53,902 nucleotides of DNA from an uncultured Bacteroidota bacterium (GCA_903903635.1 CAIUZK010000247.1:1-53902); one strand, 5' to 3'. Shown: positions 17,333 to 26,621, numbered from the stretch's first letter. Numbers and translations: made by a program. Notes: generated by a model from the letters alone, not told the origin.

Positions 17333-20300
17333 ATGGCCACCAGCGAAGATCTTTTCCTTGAACGATATAATAAACTTAACGACCGGCAAAGAGAAGCCGT
17401 AGACCATATTTACGGTCCGGTAATGGTTATTGCAGGTCCCGGTACCGGTAAAACCGAGGTTTTATCCATGCGCATAGCCAACCTTATGCGCAGTGAGGCA
17501 CAGGTTCAGCCACACGAGATACTTTGCCTTACCTATACCGATGAGGCTACCAGCTCCATGCGCCGCCGCCTGGTTCAGATCATTGGCCCTGCGGCACACA
17601 AAGTGAATATCTATACCTTTCATGCCTTCTGTAACAATGTAATCCAGAACAACAGTGAATCTTTCAGCCTGCGTTCCCTGCAGCCCATCACCGACCTGGA
17701 ACGAACCGAAATACTCTACAAACTGCTGGAAGAACTGCCCTCAGGCCACCCATTGCGCAAGCTGAGTGGCAATATCTATTTCGATGCAGGCAAGATCAGC
17801 CGCCTGTTTGATGTTATGAAACGGGAATACCTGACCTCGCAATTTATTTCAGATTCCATAGATGTTTACCTGAAAGAATTGCCCGAAAAAGATGGCTATA
17901 CCTACCAGCGCAATGGCAAAGGATACCAGAAGGGGGACCTGAAACAAAACCTGATCAATGAGGAAACCAGGAAAATGGAATCTACACGTGCCGCCGCATT
18001 GCTTTTCGATAAGTATGAAGCAATGATGAAAGAGGCGGGGCGCTACGACTTCAACGACATGATCATCTGGGTACTTGATGCCTTTAAACAAAACCCTGCC
18101 CTGCTGCAGAATTACCAGGAGCGCTACCAGTTTATCCTGGTCGATGAGTTTCAGGATACCAACGGCTCGCAGAATGAACTAATCAATTACCTCGCTTCCT
18201 ACTGGGACGACCCTAACATTTTTGTGGTGGGCGACGACGACCAGGGGGTTTACGAATTCCAGGGGGCCCGTATCCGGAACATTGTTGACTTCTTCGACCG
18301 GTATAAAGAATCGATCACGATTGTGGTATTGCCGCATAACTACCGGTCGTCGCAGAGCATACTGGATAAGGCTATGGCCTCCATACGCAACAACCAGCAA
18401 CGCCTCATCAACCAGCTTCATGAGTTGCAGCTCGATAAGCAGATCATCGCCTCGGCAGAGAGGTTCAGGGAGGGCAATAACAACATTACGCCTGTAGTAA
18501 AGGTGTACAACAATGTAACCCAGGAAGAGTGCGACATTGTAATGCAGGTGCAGGAACTGCAGCGCACCGGAGTGGCGCTGAACCAGGTAGCTATATTGTA
18601 TGCCCAGCACAAGCAGGCCGATAATATCATGGCTATCATGGAGCGGCAGGGGATTCCATACAATGCCAAGAAACCGGTGAATATTCTTAAAGAACCCCTG
18701 GTGGAGCAGATACTTAATGTGCTGCAATACCTGGAAGATGAAAAGAAAAAATCGTTTGAAGGAGAGGTAGCCCTCTTCGAACTGATGCATGCGCCTTACT
18801 TTGGCATTTCGCCTACCGATATTGCACAGCTTGCCCTTTACCTGCAACATATACGCAAAGAAAAAGGCCCTACCCGCTGGCGCTTAATGCTATGCGATGT
18901 GCTGCTGCTGGAGTCGCTGCAACTAAGATCGGCCAAGGCAATGACCAGGTTGGGACGCTGCCTCGACAATTGGGAACAGCAACAATTATCGCTACCGCTG
19001 CCCCTGCTGCTTGAGAAAATTGTGCACGAAGGAGGCATTGTTGCCCACATGGTGCAAAGCACCGACCATGTCTGGAATATACAGGTTCTTTACACCTTCT
19101 TTGAGTTTGTGAAAGATGCCTATTCACGCAACCCCAAGATAAAGCCGGCCGGGCTGCTGGAGATGGTGAACCGCATGAACGATGAAAACATTTCGTTGCC
19201 GCTGCAGCGCATTATTCAGAATGAGAACGGGGTACATTTTTATACAGCGCATAGCTCCAAGGGCAATGAGTTTGAATATGTGTTTCTGATAGGCTGCACC
19301 AAAAACTTCTGGGAAGATAAAAAGGGAGGCAATAACGAATACCGCCTGCCCGATACCATAACTGCCACAGTAGAAGACGCGCAGAAAACCAATAAAACAG
19401 AGGTAGCCCGCAGGTTGTTTTATGTGGCGCTTACCCGTGCCAAAAAACACCTGCAAATATCATTTGCCAATAACGACAGTGCAGGCAAAAACATTGAAAA
19501 ATCGGTATTTGCAGATGAGATATGCAAACAGGAGGATATGCTGGTGCAAACAGTGCCATCGGCAGAATTGGTGCGCTTTATGGAGCTGGCCATACAGCCT
19601 GTGCCGGAGGTAAGAATTAAGATGGCCAATGCGCAATGGATTGAACGCGAACTGCAGTTGTTTACCTTAAGCACCAGTTCGTTATCCAAATTCCTGCATT
19701 GCCCGCTGGCCTTTTATTACGAGAATATACTGCGGGTTCCTTTCCAGAAAAATGATGCACTGGCATTTGGTAGTGCGGTGCATACCTCGCTGGAGCGCAT
19801 GTTTATAGATATGAAGCAGAATATGGGGGTATTCCCGAACAAAGAACAAGTGTTGAATGTGTTCCGGTCGGCGCTGTTCTCTGAGGCTTCATGCTTTACG
19901 CCAGTGCAGTTTGACCGGCGCATGGAGCAGGGCAATACGCTTCTTTCCGATTATTACGACCATTACATCAACACCTTCCATACCGATGTGGAGATAGAGC
20001 TGAAAGTGCCCCGCTACCTGCTAGATGGCGTGCCTGTAACCGGCAAAATAGATAAGCTGGAAATGAATGGCGATACCTGCAAGGTGATAGACTACAAAAC
20101 CGGCGACCCTGATAAATCGGCTAATGCCAATGTGGCGCCGCCAAATGATAAAGAACCGCTGGGTGGCGACTACTGGCGCCAGATGGTGTTTTACAAACTA
20201 CTGCTGGAAAACCAGGAAGACAAGCCCCGCAAGGTAACCCTGGGTATGTTTGACTACATACAGCCCAACAAAAACGGGGAGTACAAGCAAATTACAGTGC

Positions 20301-20482
20301 CTGTATTTGCCCAGGACGAAGCCATAGTGCGCCAGCAAATGAAGGAGGTGTACAACCGCATCATGAACCACGAATTTGACCGGGGCTGCGGCGATGAAAA
20401 TTGCCACTGGTGCAACTTTGCCAAACGCTATGAATTAATAAGGCCAGCAGCGGGTGAGACTGTGGAGATTGATGATGTGTAG
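17333..20482 (+). CDS. UvrD/AddA-like helicase fused to Fe-S PD-(D/E)XK nuclease
   Basis: A 1049-residue superfamily 1A helicase-nuclease. Helicase motifs are Q-motif LNDRQREAV, Walker A AGPGTGKTE (34-42), II LVDEFQDTN (about 269-277), III VGDDDQGVYEFQGA, IV NYRSSQSI, V TAHSSKGNEFEYVFL and VI RRLFYVALTRAKKHL (about 693-707). The C-terminal domain is a RecB-family nuclease: GKIDKLEMNGDTCKVIDYKTG (about 904-924) holds the catalytic D and DYK. Its cysteines in FLHCPLAFYYE (about 789) and CGDENCHWC (about 1019-1027) could hold a [4Fe-4S] cluster, as in AddB. A role in double-strand break processing or defence is inferred. It is monocistronic. Confidence 0.9.
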   Translation: MATSEDLFLERYNKLNDRQREAVDHIYGPVMVIAGPGTGKTEVLSMRIANLMRSEAQVQPHEILCLTYTDEATSSMRRRLVQIIGPAAHKVNIYTFHAFCNNVIQNNSESFSLRSLQPITDLERTEILYKLLEELPSGHPLRKLSGNIYFDAGKISRLFDVMKREYLTSQFISDSIDVYLKELPEKDGYTYQRNGKGYQKGDLKQNLINEETRKMESTRAAALLFDKYEAMMKEAGRYDFNDMIIWVLDAFKQNPALLQNYQERYQFILVDEFQDTNGSQNELINYLASYWDDPNIFVVGDDDQGVYEFQGARIRNIVDFFDRYKESITIVVLPHNYRSSQSILDKAMASIRNNQQRLINQLHELQLDKQIIASAERFREGNNNITPVVKVYNNVTQEECDIVMQVQELQRTGVALNQVAILYAQHKQADNIMAIMERQGIPYNAKKPVNILKEPLVEQILNVLQYLEDEKKKSFEGEVALFELMHAPYFGISPTDIAQLALYLQHIRKEKGPTRWRLMLCDVLLLESLQLRSAKAMTRLGRCLDNWEQQQLSLPLPLLLEKIVHEGGIVAHMVQSTDHVWNIQVLYTFFEFVKDAYSRNPKIKPAGLLEMVNRMNDENISLPLQRIIQNENGVHFYTAHSSKGNEFEYVFLIGCTKNFWEDKKGGNNEYRLPDTITATVEDAQKTNKTEVARRLFYVALTRAKKHLQISFANNDSAGKNIEKSVFADEICKQEDMLVQTVPSAELVRFMELAIQPVPEVRIKMANAQWIERELQLFTLSTSSLSKFLHCPLAFYYENILRVPFQKNDALAFGSAVHTSLERMFIDMKQNMGVFPNKEQVLNVFRSALFSEASCFTPVQFDRRMEQGNTLLSDYYDHYINTFHTDVEIELKVPRYLLDGVPVTGKIDKLEMNGDTCKVIDYKTGDPDKSANANVAPPNDKEPLGGDYWRQMVFYKLLLENQEDKPRKVTLGMFDYIQPNKNGEYKQITVPVFAQDEAIVRQQMKEVYNRIMNHEFDRGCGDENCHWCNFAKRYELIRPAAGETVEIDDV

Positions 20483-20535
20483 GGGGCTGGTTATTTTATC
20501 CAGTATTGCTTGCGTACTACAGTTCAACTTACAAT

Positions 20536-20612
20536 TTCCGTTTTCTTCCGGCAGCCTTCCGAATGCTTCCGATCACTTCCGCTTTCTTCCGGTTATTTCC
20601 GGTACCGGAAAT
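20536..20612. repeat. helically phased TTCCG array with terminal palindrome
   Basis: TTCCG starts at 20536, 20546, 20557, 20567, 20577, 20587 and 20597, giving spacings of 10, 11, 10, 10, 10 and 10. The intervening bases differ each time, so it is not a simple tandem duplication. The last copy is half of a perfect palindrome atttccggt/accggaaat (20595-20612). The spacing matches one DNA turn and not a codon multiple, so it looks like a protein-binding array. Confidence 0.8.
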
Positions 20613-20786
20613 TATTATTGTTCCTATATTTGCTTTAAGTTATTGTTTTATAGTGTTTTATGATTTTAAAATAGTCCTATTTTTCGATTTTGCCAAAAAA
20701 ATGGCGGTGGGTATTTTCTTACAATAAACACAAGGGATACAAAGGCAACTACAATGGGCGCAAGCTTCCTTATAAGGATGAATTCC

Positions 20787-20880
20787 GGATTTTTGCTGCT
20801 AAAGGTCGGAAGTACGGGTGATCTGGTAAAATTGAGTTTTTATGACAGTGTGTTTTTCGTGCTATGATAGACCGTATGCG
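20787..20880 (-). repeat. inverted copy of serine-recombinase 3' flank
   Basis: These 94 bases align without net gaps to the reverse complement of 34981-35074, the DNA spanning the recombinase stop codon and downstream. Identical blocks include aaattgagttt and ctatgatagaccgtat. A further shared block, taaacacaaggga, lies at 20725-20737 and inverted at 35104-35116. Similarity stops where recombinase coding sequence would begin. Confidence 0.75.
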
Positions 20881-20900
20881 GTCTGTCATAGATTTTTTTT
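20862..20900 (+). terminator. hairpin with T-tract (terminator-like)
   Basis: ctatgatagaccg (20862-20874) pairs with 20879-20891 with one mismatch across the loop tatg, followed by A and eight T. It has the form of an intrinsic terminator on the plus strand but no gene directly precedes it. It may instead be a recombination-site palindrome. Confidence 0.6.
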
Positions 20901-21283
20901 GGGGTCTAATTGATTGGTTATCTGCCGGGTATATGTTATGGATACCTCTTCGTTTTTGTGAGTTGTCAGATTGCGGGTTTTTGTGATGGGTTTTAGGTGA
21001 TATTAAGGCTGTTTATTATGATTTGCATTAACTGCAGCGAGAGTGCAGGCAGAAGATTGGTGTCCATTCTGAATATTTTTTTACATTAGCAACCGATGTC
21101 CAACTTTGGGCTAATACTTCCATATTCCCAATTTATTATGTATGTTTGTAATAGCAGACCGCCCCTAGACTATTTTAGCAATGATTCAATCTGAATAATT
21201 GGATATGGTGTGCTATATGCCCTGGTTTCTAATTGGATTATATTGGTTTAACTCCTGCCAGGCAGGGATCTTTTAGTGAAAAT

Positions 21284-22660
21284 ATGACTGACCGACAAAG
21301 TGTTTTTCTTGCAAAAAGTAAAGTGAAAGCTAATGACCTGGAGCATAAGCGAAAGGTTGCGTTCAATATCCAGAAATATAATGATAGTGTAGTAAAGGGT
21401 AAGCAGCAGTTTGCCAACCTTGACGTTGCCCGCCAAAGGGCAAAGAATGTTAAATGGAAGACCATTGAAAATCTGGATAAATACCTGGAGCAGTTTGAGA
21501 AAAAATTTACGGCTAACGGTGGCAAAGTAATCTGGGCTGAAAATGCCGATGATGCCCTGCATGCCATCTTGCAGATTTGCAGGGAAAAGAATACCACTCA
21601 GGTAGTTAAGGCTAAGTCGATGGTGACTGAAGAAATTCACCTAAATGATTTTCTTTCCCGGAATGGCATTGAATCGGTGGAAACTGATCTTGGAGAATAT
21701 ATTCAGCAACTGGATGGAGAACCGCCCTATCACATAGTAACACCCGCAATGCATAAAAGCAAAGAGGATGTTGCAAAAGTTTTTCATGATAAACTCGGTA
21801 CAGAGCCAAATTTATCTCCTCCTGAAATAACCAAAATTGCCCGGAAAAATCTGAGAGAGAAATACATTACGGCACAGGTAGGAATAACCGGTGGCAACTT
21901 TCTGCTGGCCGATATTGGTGGCGTTTGTGTAACCGAAAATGAAGGTAATGCTCGCCTCTGTACTACTTTCCCTGCAACCCAGATTTCAATTGTGGGAATT
22001 GAGAAATTGCTGCCTTCAGTAAACGATCTTAACCTTTTCTGGCCCTTATTGGCTACGTATGGCACGGGTCAGCAGCTTACTGTTTATAATTCAATATTTA
22101 CTGGTCCCCGGGGTGCATATGAAACAGATGGCCCTGAGGAAATGTATGTGATACTACTGGATAACGGCCGCACCAACCTGCTTATGAAAGAGGTAAGGGA
22201 GAGTATGTACTGTATTCGTTGCGGATCATGTCTCAACGCATGCCCGGTTTACAAGAATATCGGTGGTCATGCCTATGGCGCTACTTACAGCGGACCCATA
22301 GGATCTGTTATTACGCCTCACCTCAGCGGACTCGAAGAATACAAACACCTCAGTTATGCATCCAGCCTCTGCGGCAATTGCACAGAAGTGTGCCCCCTTA
22401 AGATAAACATACATGGCATGCTGCTGGAGAACAGGGCCCTATTTGCTGAAAAGCGTTTGAACAAAAACTCTGAGAATTTTTCCTGGAGTTTATGGCAACG
22501 TGCCATGCTGAGCAGGAAGCTGCTTAATGCGGCGGGTAGTGGTTTAAAGGATAAAGTAGTGAATAAAATTTTTAAAGAAAGCTGGTGCAGAGATCGTGGC
22601 CCTATACATTTTGCTGAAAAATCATTCAATAAGATGTGGAAGGACCGCAAACAAAATTAA
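21284..22660 (+). CDS. lutB: LutB-like iron-sulfur protein (LUD domain)
   Basis: A 458-residue protein of the LutB/YkgF family, part of the LutABC complex that oxidises L-lactate to pyruvate. The LUD domain spans about 55-290. A ferredoxin-like region follows with CIRCGSCLNACPVYK (about 309-323) and CGNCTEVCPLKI (about 362-373), ligands for two [4Fe-4S] clusters. The ATG at 21284 is chosen over a TTG 17 codons upstream. lutA and lutC are not adjacent; the next gene is unrelated (8-bp gap). The partner subunits must lie elsewhere if the complex is functional. Confidence 0.9.
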   Translation: MTDRQSVFLAKSKVKANDLEHKRKVAFNIQKYNDSVVKGKQQFANLDVARQRAKNVKWKTIENLDKYLEQFEKKFTANGGKVIWAENADDALHAILQICREKNTTQVVKAKSMVTEEIHLNDFLSRNGIESVETDLGEYIQQLDGEPPYHIVTPAMHKSKEDVAKVFHDKLGTEPNLSPPEITKIARKNLREKYITAQVGITGGNFLLADIGGVCVTENEGNARLCTTFPATQISIVGIEKLLPSVNDLNLFWPLLATYGTGQQLTVYNSIFTGPRGAYETDGPEEMYVILLDNGRTNLLMKEVRESMYCIRCGSCLNACPVYKNIGGHAYGATYSGPIGSVITPHLSGLEEYKHLSYASSLCGNCTEVCPLKINIHGMLLENRALFAEKRLNKNSENFSWSLWQRAMLSRKLLNAAGSGLKDKVVNKIFKESWCRDRGPIHFAEKSFNKMWKDRKQN

Positions 22661-22667
22661 CTGCATC

Positions 22668-23972
22668 ATGGAGACTATAGTAGTATATGCAACAGCAAAC
22701 AGCAACCGTCTGAAATTCGTTTTGGATTGGCTGCTCAAAGAGCGGTTACATCTTAACTATAGAATCACGCATAAGGAGGATGAAATAGCTGATCTACCCT
22801 ATTCAATAACCTACGGAAAACCAGTTGCCAACAGTATTTCTATTCCGGACATCGGATTGTTATGGAACAAAGGATTTACTAAAATGGATACTCAACCGGG
22901 TAAGTGGAACGACTTACCGGTAATTTTCGCCTACAGTTCTGAAGACTACACACTGCCATTCGATCTTTTTTCAGCTATCTTTTTCATGCTATCCAGGTAT
23001 GAGGAGTATGATCATTATGCACCTGATAAACATGGACGATATCCAGCAAGCTTCAGTATACTCTATAAAAACGGATGGCTGTTGCGGCCTCTGGTGGATG
23101 AGTGGATATGGGCATTCAAACAGGCTTTACATAACGTTCCCGGAGTAAAACAAAAAGATACACATTTCCTGTTTCAGCCTACCTATGATATAGATATGGC
23201 ATACTCCCACCTGCATAAAGGCATAAAACGTATTGTGGGGGCTTATATCAGAGCAATGATGAAAATGGATGTGGGCCAGATCAATGAACGGACACAGGTA
23301 CTTAAGAAAAAACAAAAGGACCCTTACGATTCATTCAGGTGGCTGAGGCAACTGCATAAAGAATATGGTTGCCAGCCCATCTATTTTATTCTGGCTGCTT
23401 TTAAAACCACTGCCTTTGATAAAAATATCCATCCGGAACATCCTGCCATGATCAGGGTGATTAAAAACATTGTAAGGGATGGGGTTATTGGCGTTCATCC
23501 CTCGTATTATTCCAATGAAGGAGATACATTAACCAGAGAGAAGAAAATACTTGAACAGATCTCGGGTAAGGCGGTGACGATATCACGGCAACATTATATC
23601 AGGGTTAAAACGCCCGATACTTACCGCCTGCTTATCAAAAACGGGATTAAGGAAGACTACAGCATGGGCTATGGCGCTTACCTGGGTTTCAGGGCTGCAA
23701 CCGGCAATTCTTTTTTTTGGTATGACCTGCAAAATGAAACTGTAACCAATCTTCGTATTCATCCATTCTGTTTTATGGATTCTACAGCCTTTTATGAAGC
23801 TAAACTGAGTCCGGGAGAGGCCTTTGAAAAACTGGATGCCATGTGCAAAATAGCCAGGAAAACAGGCACTACAATTACTGCCGTATTTCATAATTTCTCA
23901 CTAGGAACAGCTTCAGAGTGGAAAGGCTGGAGAGGCGCTTACGAACATTTTTTGAGCGAATACACCAAATAA
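22668..23972 (+). CDS. polysaccharide deacetylase-like protein
   Basis: A 434-residue protein of the Bacteroidota type that joins an N-terminal alpha/beta domain (about 1-150) to a NodB-like polysaccharide deacetylase domain. Visible metal-site elements are FQPTYDIDMAYSH and GVHPSYYSNEGDTL. No signal peptide is seen, so it probably acts in the cytoplasm. The ATG at 22668 begins 7 bp after the lutB stop, implying an operon. Substrate unknown; a role in modifying a surface-polysaccharide precursor is a guess from family. Confidence 0.75.
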   Translation: METIVVYATANSNRLKFVLDWLLKERLHLNYRITHKEDEIADLPYSITYGKPVANSISIPDIGLLWNKGFTKMDTQPGKWNDLPVIFAYSSEDYTLPFDLFSAIFFMLSRYEEYDHYAPDKHGRYPASFSILYKNGWLLRPLVDEWIWAFKQALHNVPGVKQKDTHFLFQPTYDIDMAYSHLHKGIKRIVGAYIRAMMKMDVGQINERTQVLKKKQKDPYDSFRWLRQLHKEYGCQPIYFILAAFKTTAFDKNIHPEHPAMIRVIKNIVRDGVIGVHPSYYSNEGDTLTREKKILEQISGKAVTISRQHYIRVKTPDTYRLLIKNGIKEDYSMGYGAYLGFRAATGNSFFWYDLQNETVTNLRIHPFCFMDSTAFYEAKLSPGEAFEKLDAMCKIARKTGTTITAVFHNFSLGTASEWKGWRGAYEHFLSEYTK

Positions 23973-24015
23973 TATGCAGGTCAGCTTATCCGCATAAATC
24001 AAAGATAACGGCAGC

Positions 24016-24666
24016 TTACTTTGTTAGTTCCTTATACTCTGAATAACTGATTAATTTGTAATCAGCCGGTATTCTGAAAATAGCATTTTCTACAGGTCCG
24101 GGCTCAACTTTTTCTGCCAGAAATTTCATTGTAAGTCCGGATTCATTTTTATACAAAAATTCAAGCGGCAGAAACAACGCGCCAGGGAAACGATCGAATG
24201 TAATTGTTTGGGCGGGCTTCCATTCTTTAGTATAAGATACGAGGGTAGTTGTACCATCCCGGTATGCTGCATTGCCCATGCTCACTGCAAAACCGGCTAT
24301 TTTTTTATTATCGTTGTATTCATTCTTAATAGTAAACCCCTTGAATCGCACCTGCTCCTTTACCATATCATCCATGCTCAATTCAATAGCATACTTTTTG
24401 TTATTACGGTTCTGAAGGGAGTAGACTTTATTGGTAAGGCAATTGATGATGATAATGGACTCCTGTCCATTAAGTTTCATTTCTTTCTTAATCTGTCCAC
24501 CCTTCACTGTCACTGTAAATGTTCCGGGAGATATTTCGGGATTATCAGGGCCCATCTTAACCTGGTATACAATTACCCCTTCAGTAAATGGTTTCTGCGC
24601 CAGCAAACCGGTAGTAACACAAACAAGTAAAACGAGAATACTAATGGTCCTGGTTATCATATTCAA
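24016..24666 (-). CDS. exported protein of unknown function (DUF4412-like)
   Basis: A 216-residue protein with a signal peptide (MNMITRTISILVLLVCVTTG, then LLAQ). The rest is a predicted beta-rich domain resembling the DUF4412/GLPGLI-type exported proteins of Bacteroidota. An opening strand EGVIVYQVKM is followed by KGGQIKKEMKLNGQESIIIINCLTNKVYSL, the pattern of a secreted lipoprotein-fold sensor or carrier. It is convergent with the deacetylase-like gene (43 bp) and divergent from ctpA (178 bp). Function unknown. Confidence 0.65.
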   Translation of the reverse strand: MNMITRTISILVLLVCVTTGLLAQKPFTEGVIVYQVKMGPDNPEISPGTFTVTVKGGQIKKEMKLNGQESIIIINCLTNKVYSLQNRNNKKYAIELSMDDMVKEQVRFKGFTIKNEYNDNKKIAGFAVSMGNAAYRDGTTTLVSYTKEWKPAQTITFDRFPGALFLPLEFLYKNESGLTMKFLAEKVEPGPVENAIFRIPADYKLISYSEYKELTK

Positions 24667-24844
24667 ACCGTGCTGGTTTTTTGAACGTTAAAAATCACAG
24701 ATAACGCTAACAAGATTTATCAGGATACAAATTACCATATTTATAACAATTCCTGCGTATTTATAGCCAATTTATTATTAAGATGGCTTTCCGAAAGGTT
24801 TTATCTTCGTACATTGCTTTGTTATATAAAACACCCGAAGTGCG

Positions 24845-26530
24845 ATGATTTTTCTGAAAAAAATAAAAAATGTGAAAGGATTCCTGGCTGGAATAGTTGT
24901 GGCCGCAGTGGCATTTTTCTTTATTCATGCAAGGACCAATGACCCTTATTTTGAAATTTCGAAGAACCTTGATATTTATGCCAACCTGTTCCGGGAACTG
25001 AATACCTATTATGTAGATCCTATTGAGCCGGGAAAATTGGTGAAAACCGGGGTAGACGCCATGCTGGAGGACCTCGATCCTTATACCAACTACATTACTG
25101 AATCAGATATTGAGGAGTACGAATTCATGACTACCGGCAAGTATGGCGGTATAGGCGCCAGCATGCGCAAAAAAGGCGATGATATATACATTGGCGATGT
25201 GTATGAGAACAGCCCGGCCCAGAAAGCTGGTTTGCATCCGGGAGACCTGCTGGAGACTATCGATAACCAGCCTATAAAAGGAAAGTCCATTGATGATCTA
25301 AGTTTGTTGCTTAAAGGCTCACCAGGTACCCAGATCAATGTTATGGTAAAAGATGCATTTACCCATACTGAATCTCATAAAATGATAACCCGCGGGGAGA
25401 TTGAAATTTCCAGTGTCCCTTATTACAGCCTGATAGGCGAGCAAAATAACATAGCTTATGTTAGGCTTACCCAGTTTACCCAGGGATGTGCCCGCCAGGT
25501 TAAGGATGCATTCGATAGCCTTCAACGTTTACAGCCAGGCCTTAAGGGTCTTGTGCTTGACCTCAGGAATAATCCCGGCGGACTGCTGGATGAGGCTGTC
25601 GCCATTTGCAACATTTTTGTAGACAAGAACCAGCTTGTGGTGAGTACCAAGGGCAAGGTTCCGGATCTGGATAAGGAATACCGTACACCCGGATTGGTTT
25701 GGAATAAAGATCTGCCACTAACTGTATTGGTCAATCATTCTTCCGCATCCGCATCTGAGATTGTGGCCGGCACTATGCAGGACCTGGACCGTGGCGTGAT
25801 CATAGGCGAACGCTCGTATGGTAAAGGGCTGGTGCAGGTGACAAGGCCTCTTGGTTTTAATGCCCGCCTCAAGCTGACCATTGCCCGTTATTATACTCCC
25901 AGCGGCCGTTGTATACAGGCTATCGATTATGCCCATCGCAACCCTGATGGCAGCGTGGGTAATATGCCCGACTCGCTGAAAAAATCGTATAAGACCAAGC
26001 TGGGCCGCACAGTGCGCAGCGGAGGCGGTGTAGAACCTGATGTGCATATTAAGGACGACGCCATGAGCACTATTGCTGTTACGCTCTACACCAAGAACTA
26101 CCTCTTTGATTATGCTACCGAATATGCCAGCAAACATACCTCAATACCTGTGGCCAGTAAGTTCTCGCTGACAGATGATGAATTTAACCAGTTTGCAAAA
26201 TGGCTGGAGAACAAAGACTACTCCTACAAAACTGAAACTGAAGAAGCTCTCGACTCGCTTAAGCGCATGGCTATAAGAGAGAAGTATTACGATGATGCCA
26301 AAGATCAGTTTGAATCGCTGAAGAACAAGCTATCGCACGATAAAAAGCAGGACCTGCTGAAACATAAAGAACAAGTTAAGCACATGCTTGAAAATGAGAT
26401 TGCTTCCCGTTATTATTATGTACGTGGCCGTTTAGCGCAAGGCCTGCAGTATGATAAGGAGCTGGATAAAGCATTGGCCCTGATTACCCATCCTTCGGAC
26501 TACCAGACGTTGTTAAAGCCGGGCAGGTAA
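24845..26530 (+). CDS. ctpA: carboxy-terminal processing protease (S41)
   Basis: A 561-residue periplasmic serine protease with an uncleaved N-terminal membrane anchor (KGFLAGIVVAAVAFFFI). The PDZ domain spans about 90-175 (GIGASMRKKGD, NSPAQKAGLHPGDLLETIDN). The S41 core has the catalytic serine in NHSSASASE (about 297-305) and the lysine in SYGKGLVQ (about 325-332). The C-terminal extension (about 430-561) is helical and typical of Bacteroidota members. It trims C-termini of exported proteins. A TATCTTCG box at 24802-24809 is a possible promoter element. It ends at a strong bidirectional terminator. Confidence 0.93.
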   Translation: MIFLKKIKNVKGFLAGIVVAAVAFFFIHARTNDPYFEISKNLDIYANLFRELNTYYVDPIEPGKLVKTGVDAMLEDLDPYTNYITESDIEEYEFMTTGKYGGIGASMRKKGDDIYIGDVYENSPAQKAGLHPGDLLETIDNQPIKGKSIDDLSLLLKGSPGTQINVMVKDAFTHTESHKMITRGEIEISSVPYYSLIGEQNNIAYVRLTQFTQGCARQVKDAFDSLQRLQPGLKGLVLDLRNNPGGLLDEAVAICNIFVDKNQLVVSTKGKVPDLDKEYRTPGLVWNKDLPLTVLVNHSSASASEIVAGTMQDLDRGVIIGERSYGKGLVQVTRPLGFNARLKLTIARYYTPSGRCIQAIDYAHRNPDGSVGNMPDSLKKSYKTKLGRTVRSGGGVEPDVHIKDDAMSTIAVTLYTKNYLFDYATEYASKHTSIPVASKFSLTDDEFNQFAKWLENKDYSYKTETEEALDSLKRMAIREKYYDDAKDQFESLKNKLSHDKKQDLLKHKEQVKHMLENEIASRYYYVRGRLAQGLQYDKELDKALALITHPSDYQTLLKPGR

Positions 26531-26553
26531 GCTATATTTATTTTAGAATTTTG

Positions 26554-26597
26554 AAAAGGAAGGTGCTTCAATTTAGTTATTGAAGCACCTTCCTTTT
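26554..26597. terminator. bidirectional intrinsic terminator
   Basis: A perfect 18-bp stem (26554-26571 with 26580-26597) and an 8-base loop, with A-run left and T-run right. It lies between the convergent ctpA and TonB-dependent receptor genes. Confidence 0.93.
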
Positions 26598-26621
26598 TTA
26601 ATTAACTTACATGTATCCTTT

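Larger units (their letters stand above)
20483..21283. other. 801-bp gene-free region with three structured signals
   Basis: No credible gene on either strand. The stretch holds, in order, a phased TTCCG array ending in an 18-bp palindrome (20536-20612), a short taaacacaaggga match (20725-20737), and a 94-bp inverted copy of recombinase-flanking DNA (20787-20880). A terminator-like hairpin follows (20862-20900). About 380 bp of low-information AT-rich sequence then lead to the LutB-like gene, with a cctgcc-a-ggcagg palindrome (21254-21266) 18 bp before its ATG. Confidence 0.8.

Noticed and set aside
20536-20612. CRISPR array
   Set aside because: The repeat is only 5 bases with 5-6 base spacers, and no cas genes are present.
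20454-20727. Small plus-strand genes after the helicase
   Set aside because: The frames run through the TTCCG array and have no protein-like composition or start context.
24016-24666. Partner of the CtpA protease
   Set aside because: The gene is divergent with 178 bp between and shares no motif that links it to proteolysis.
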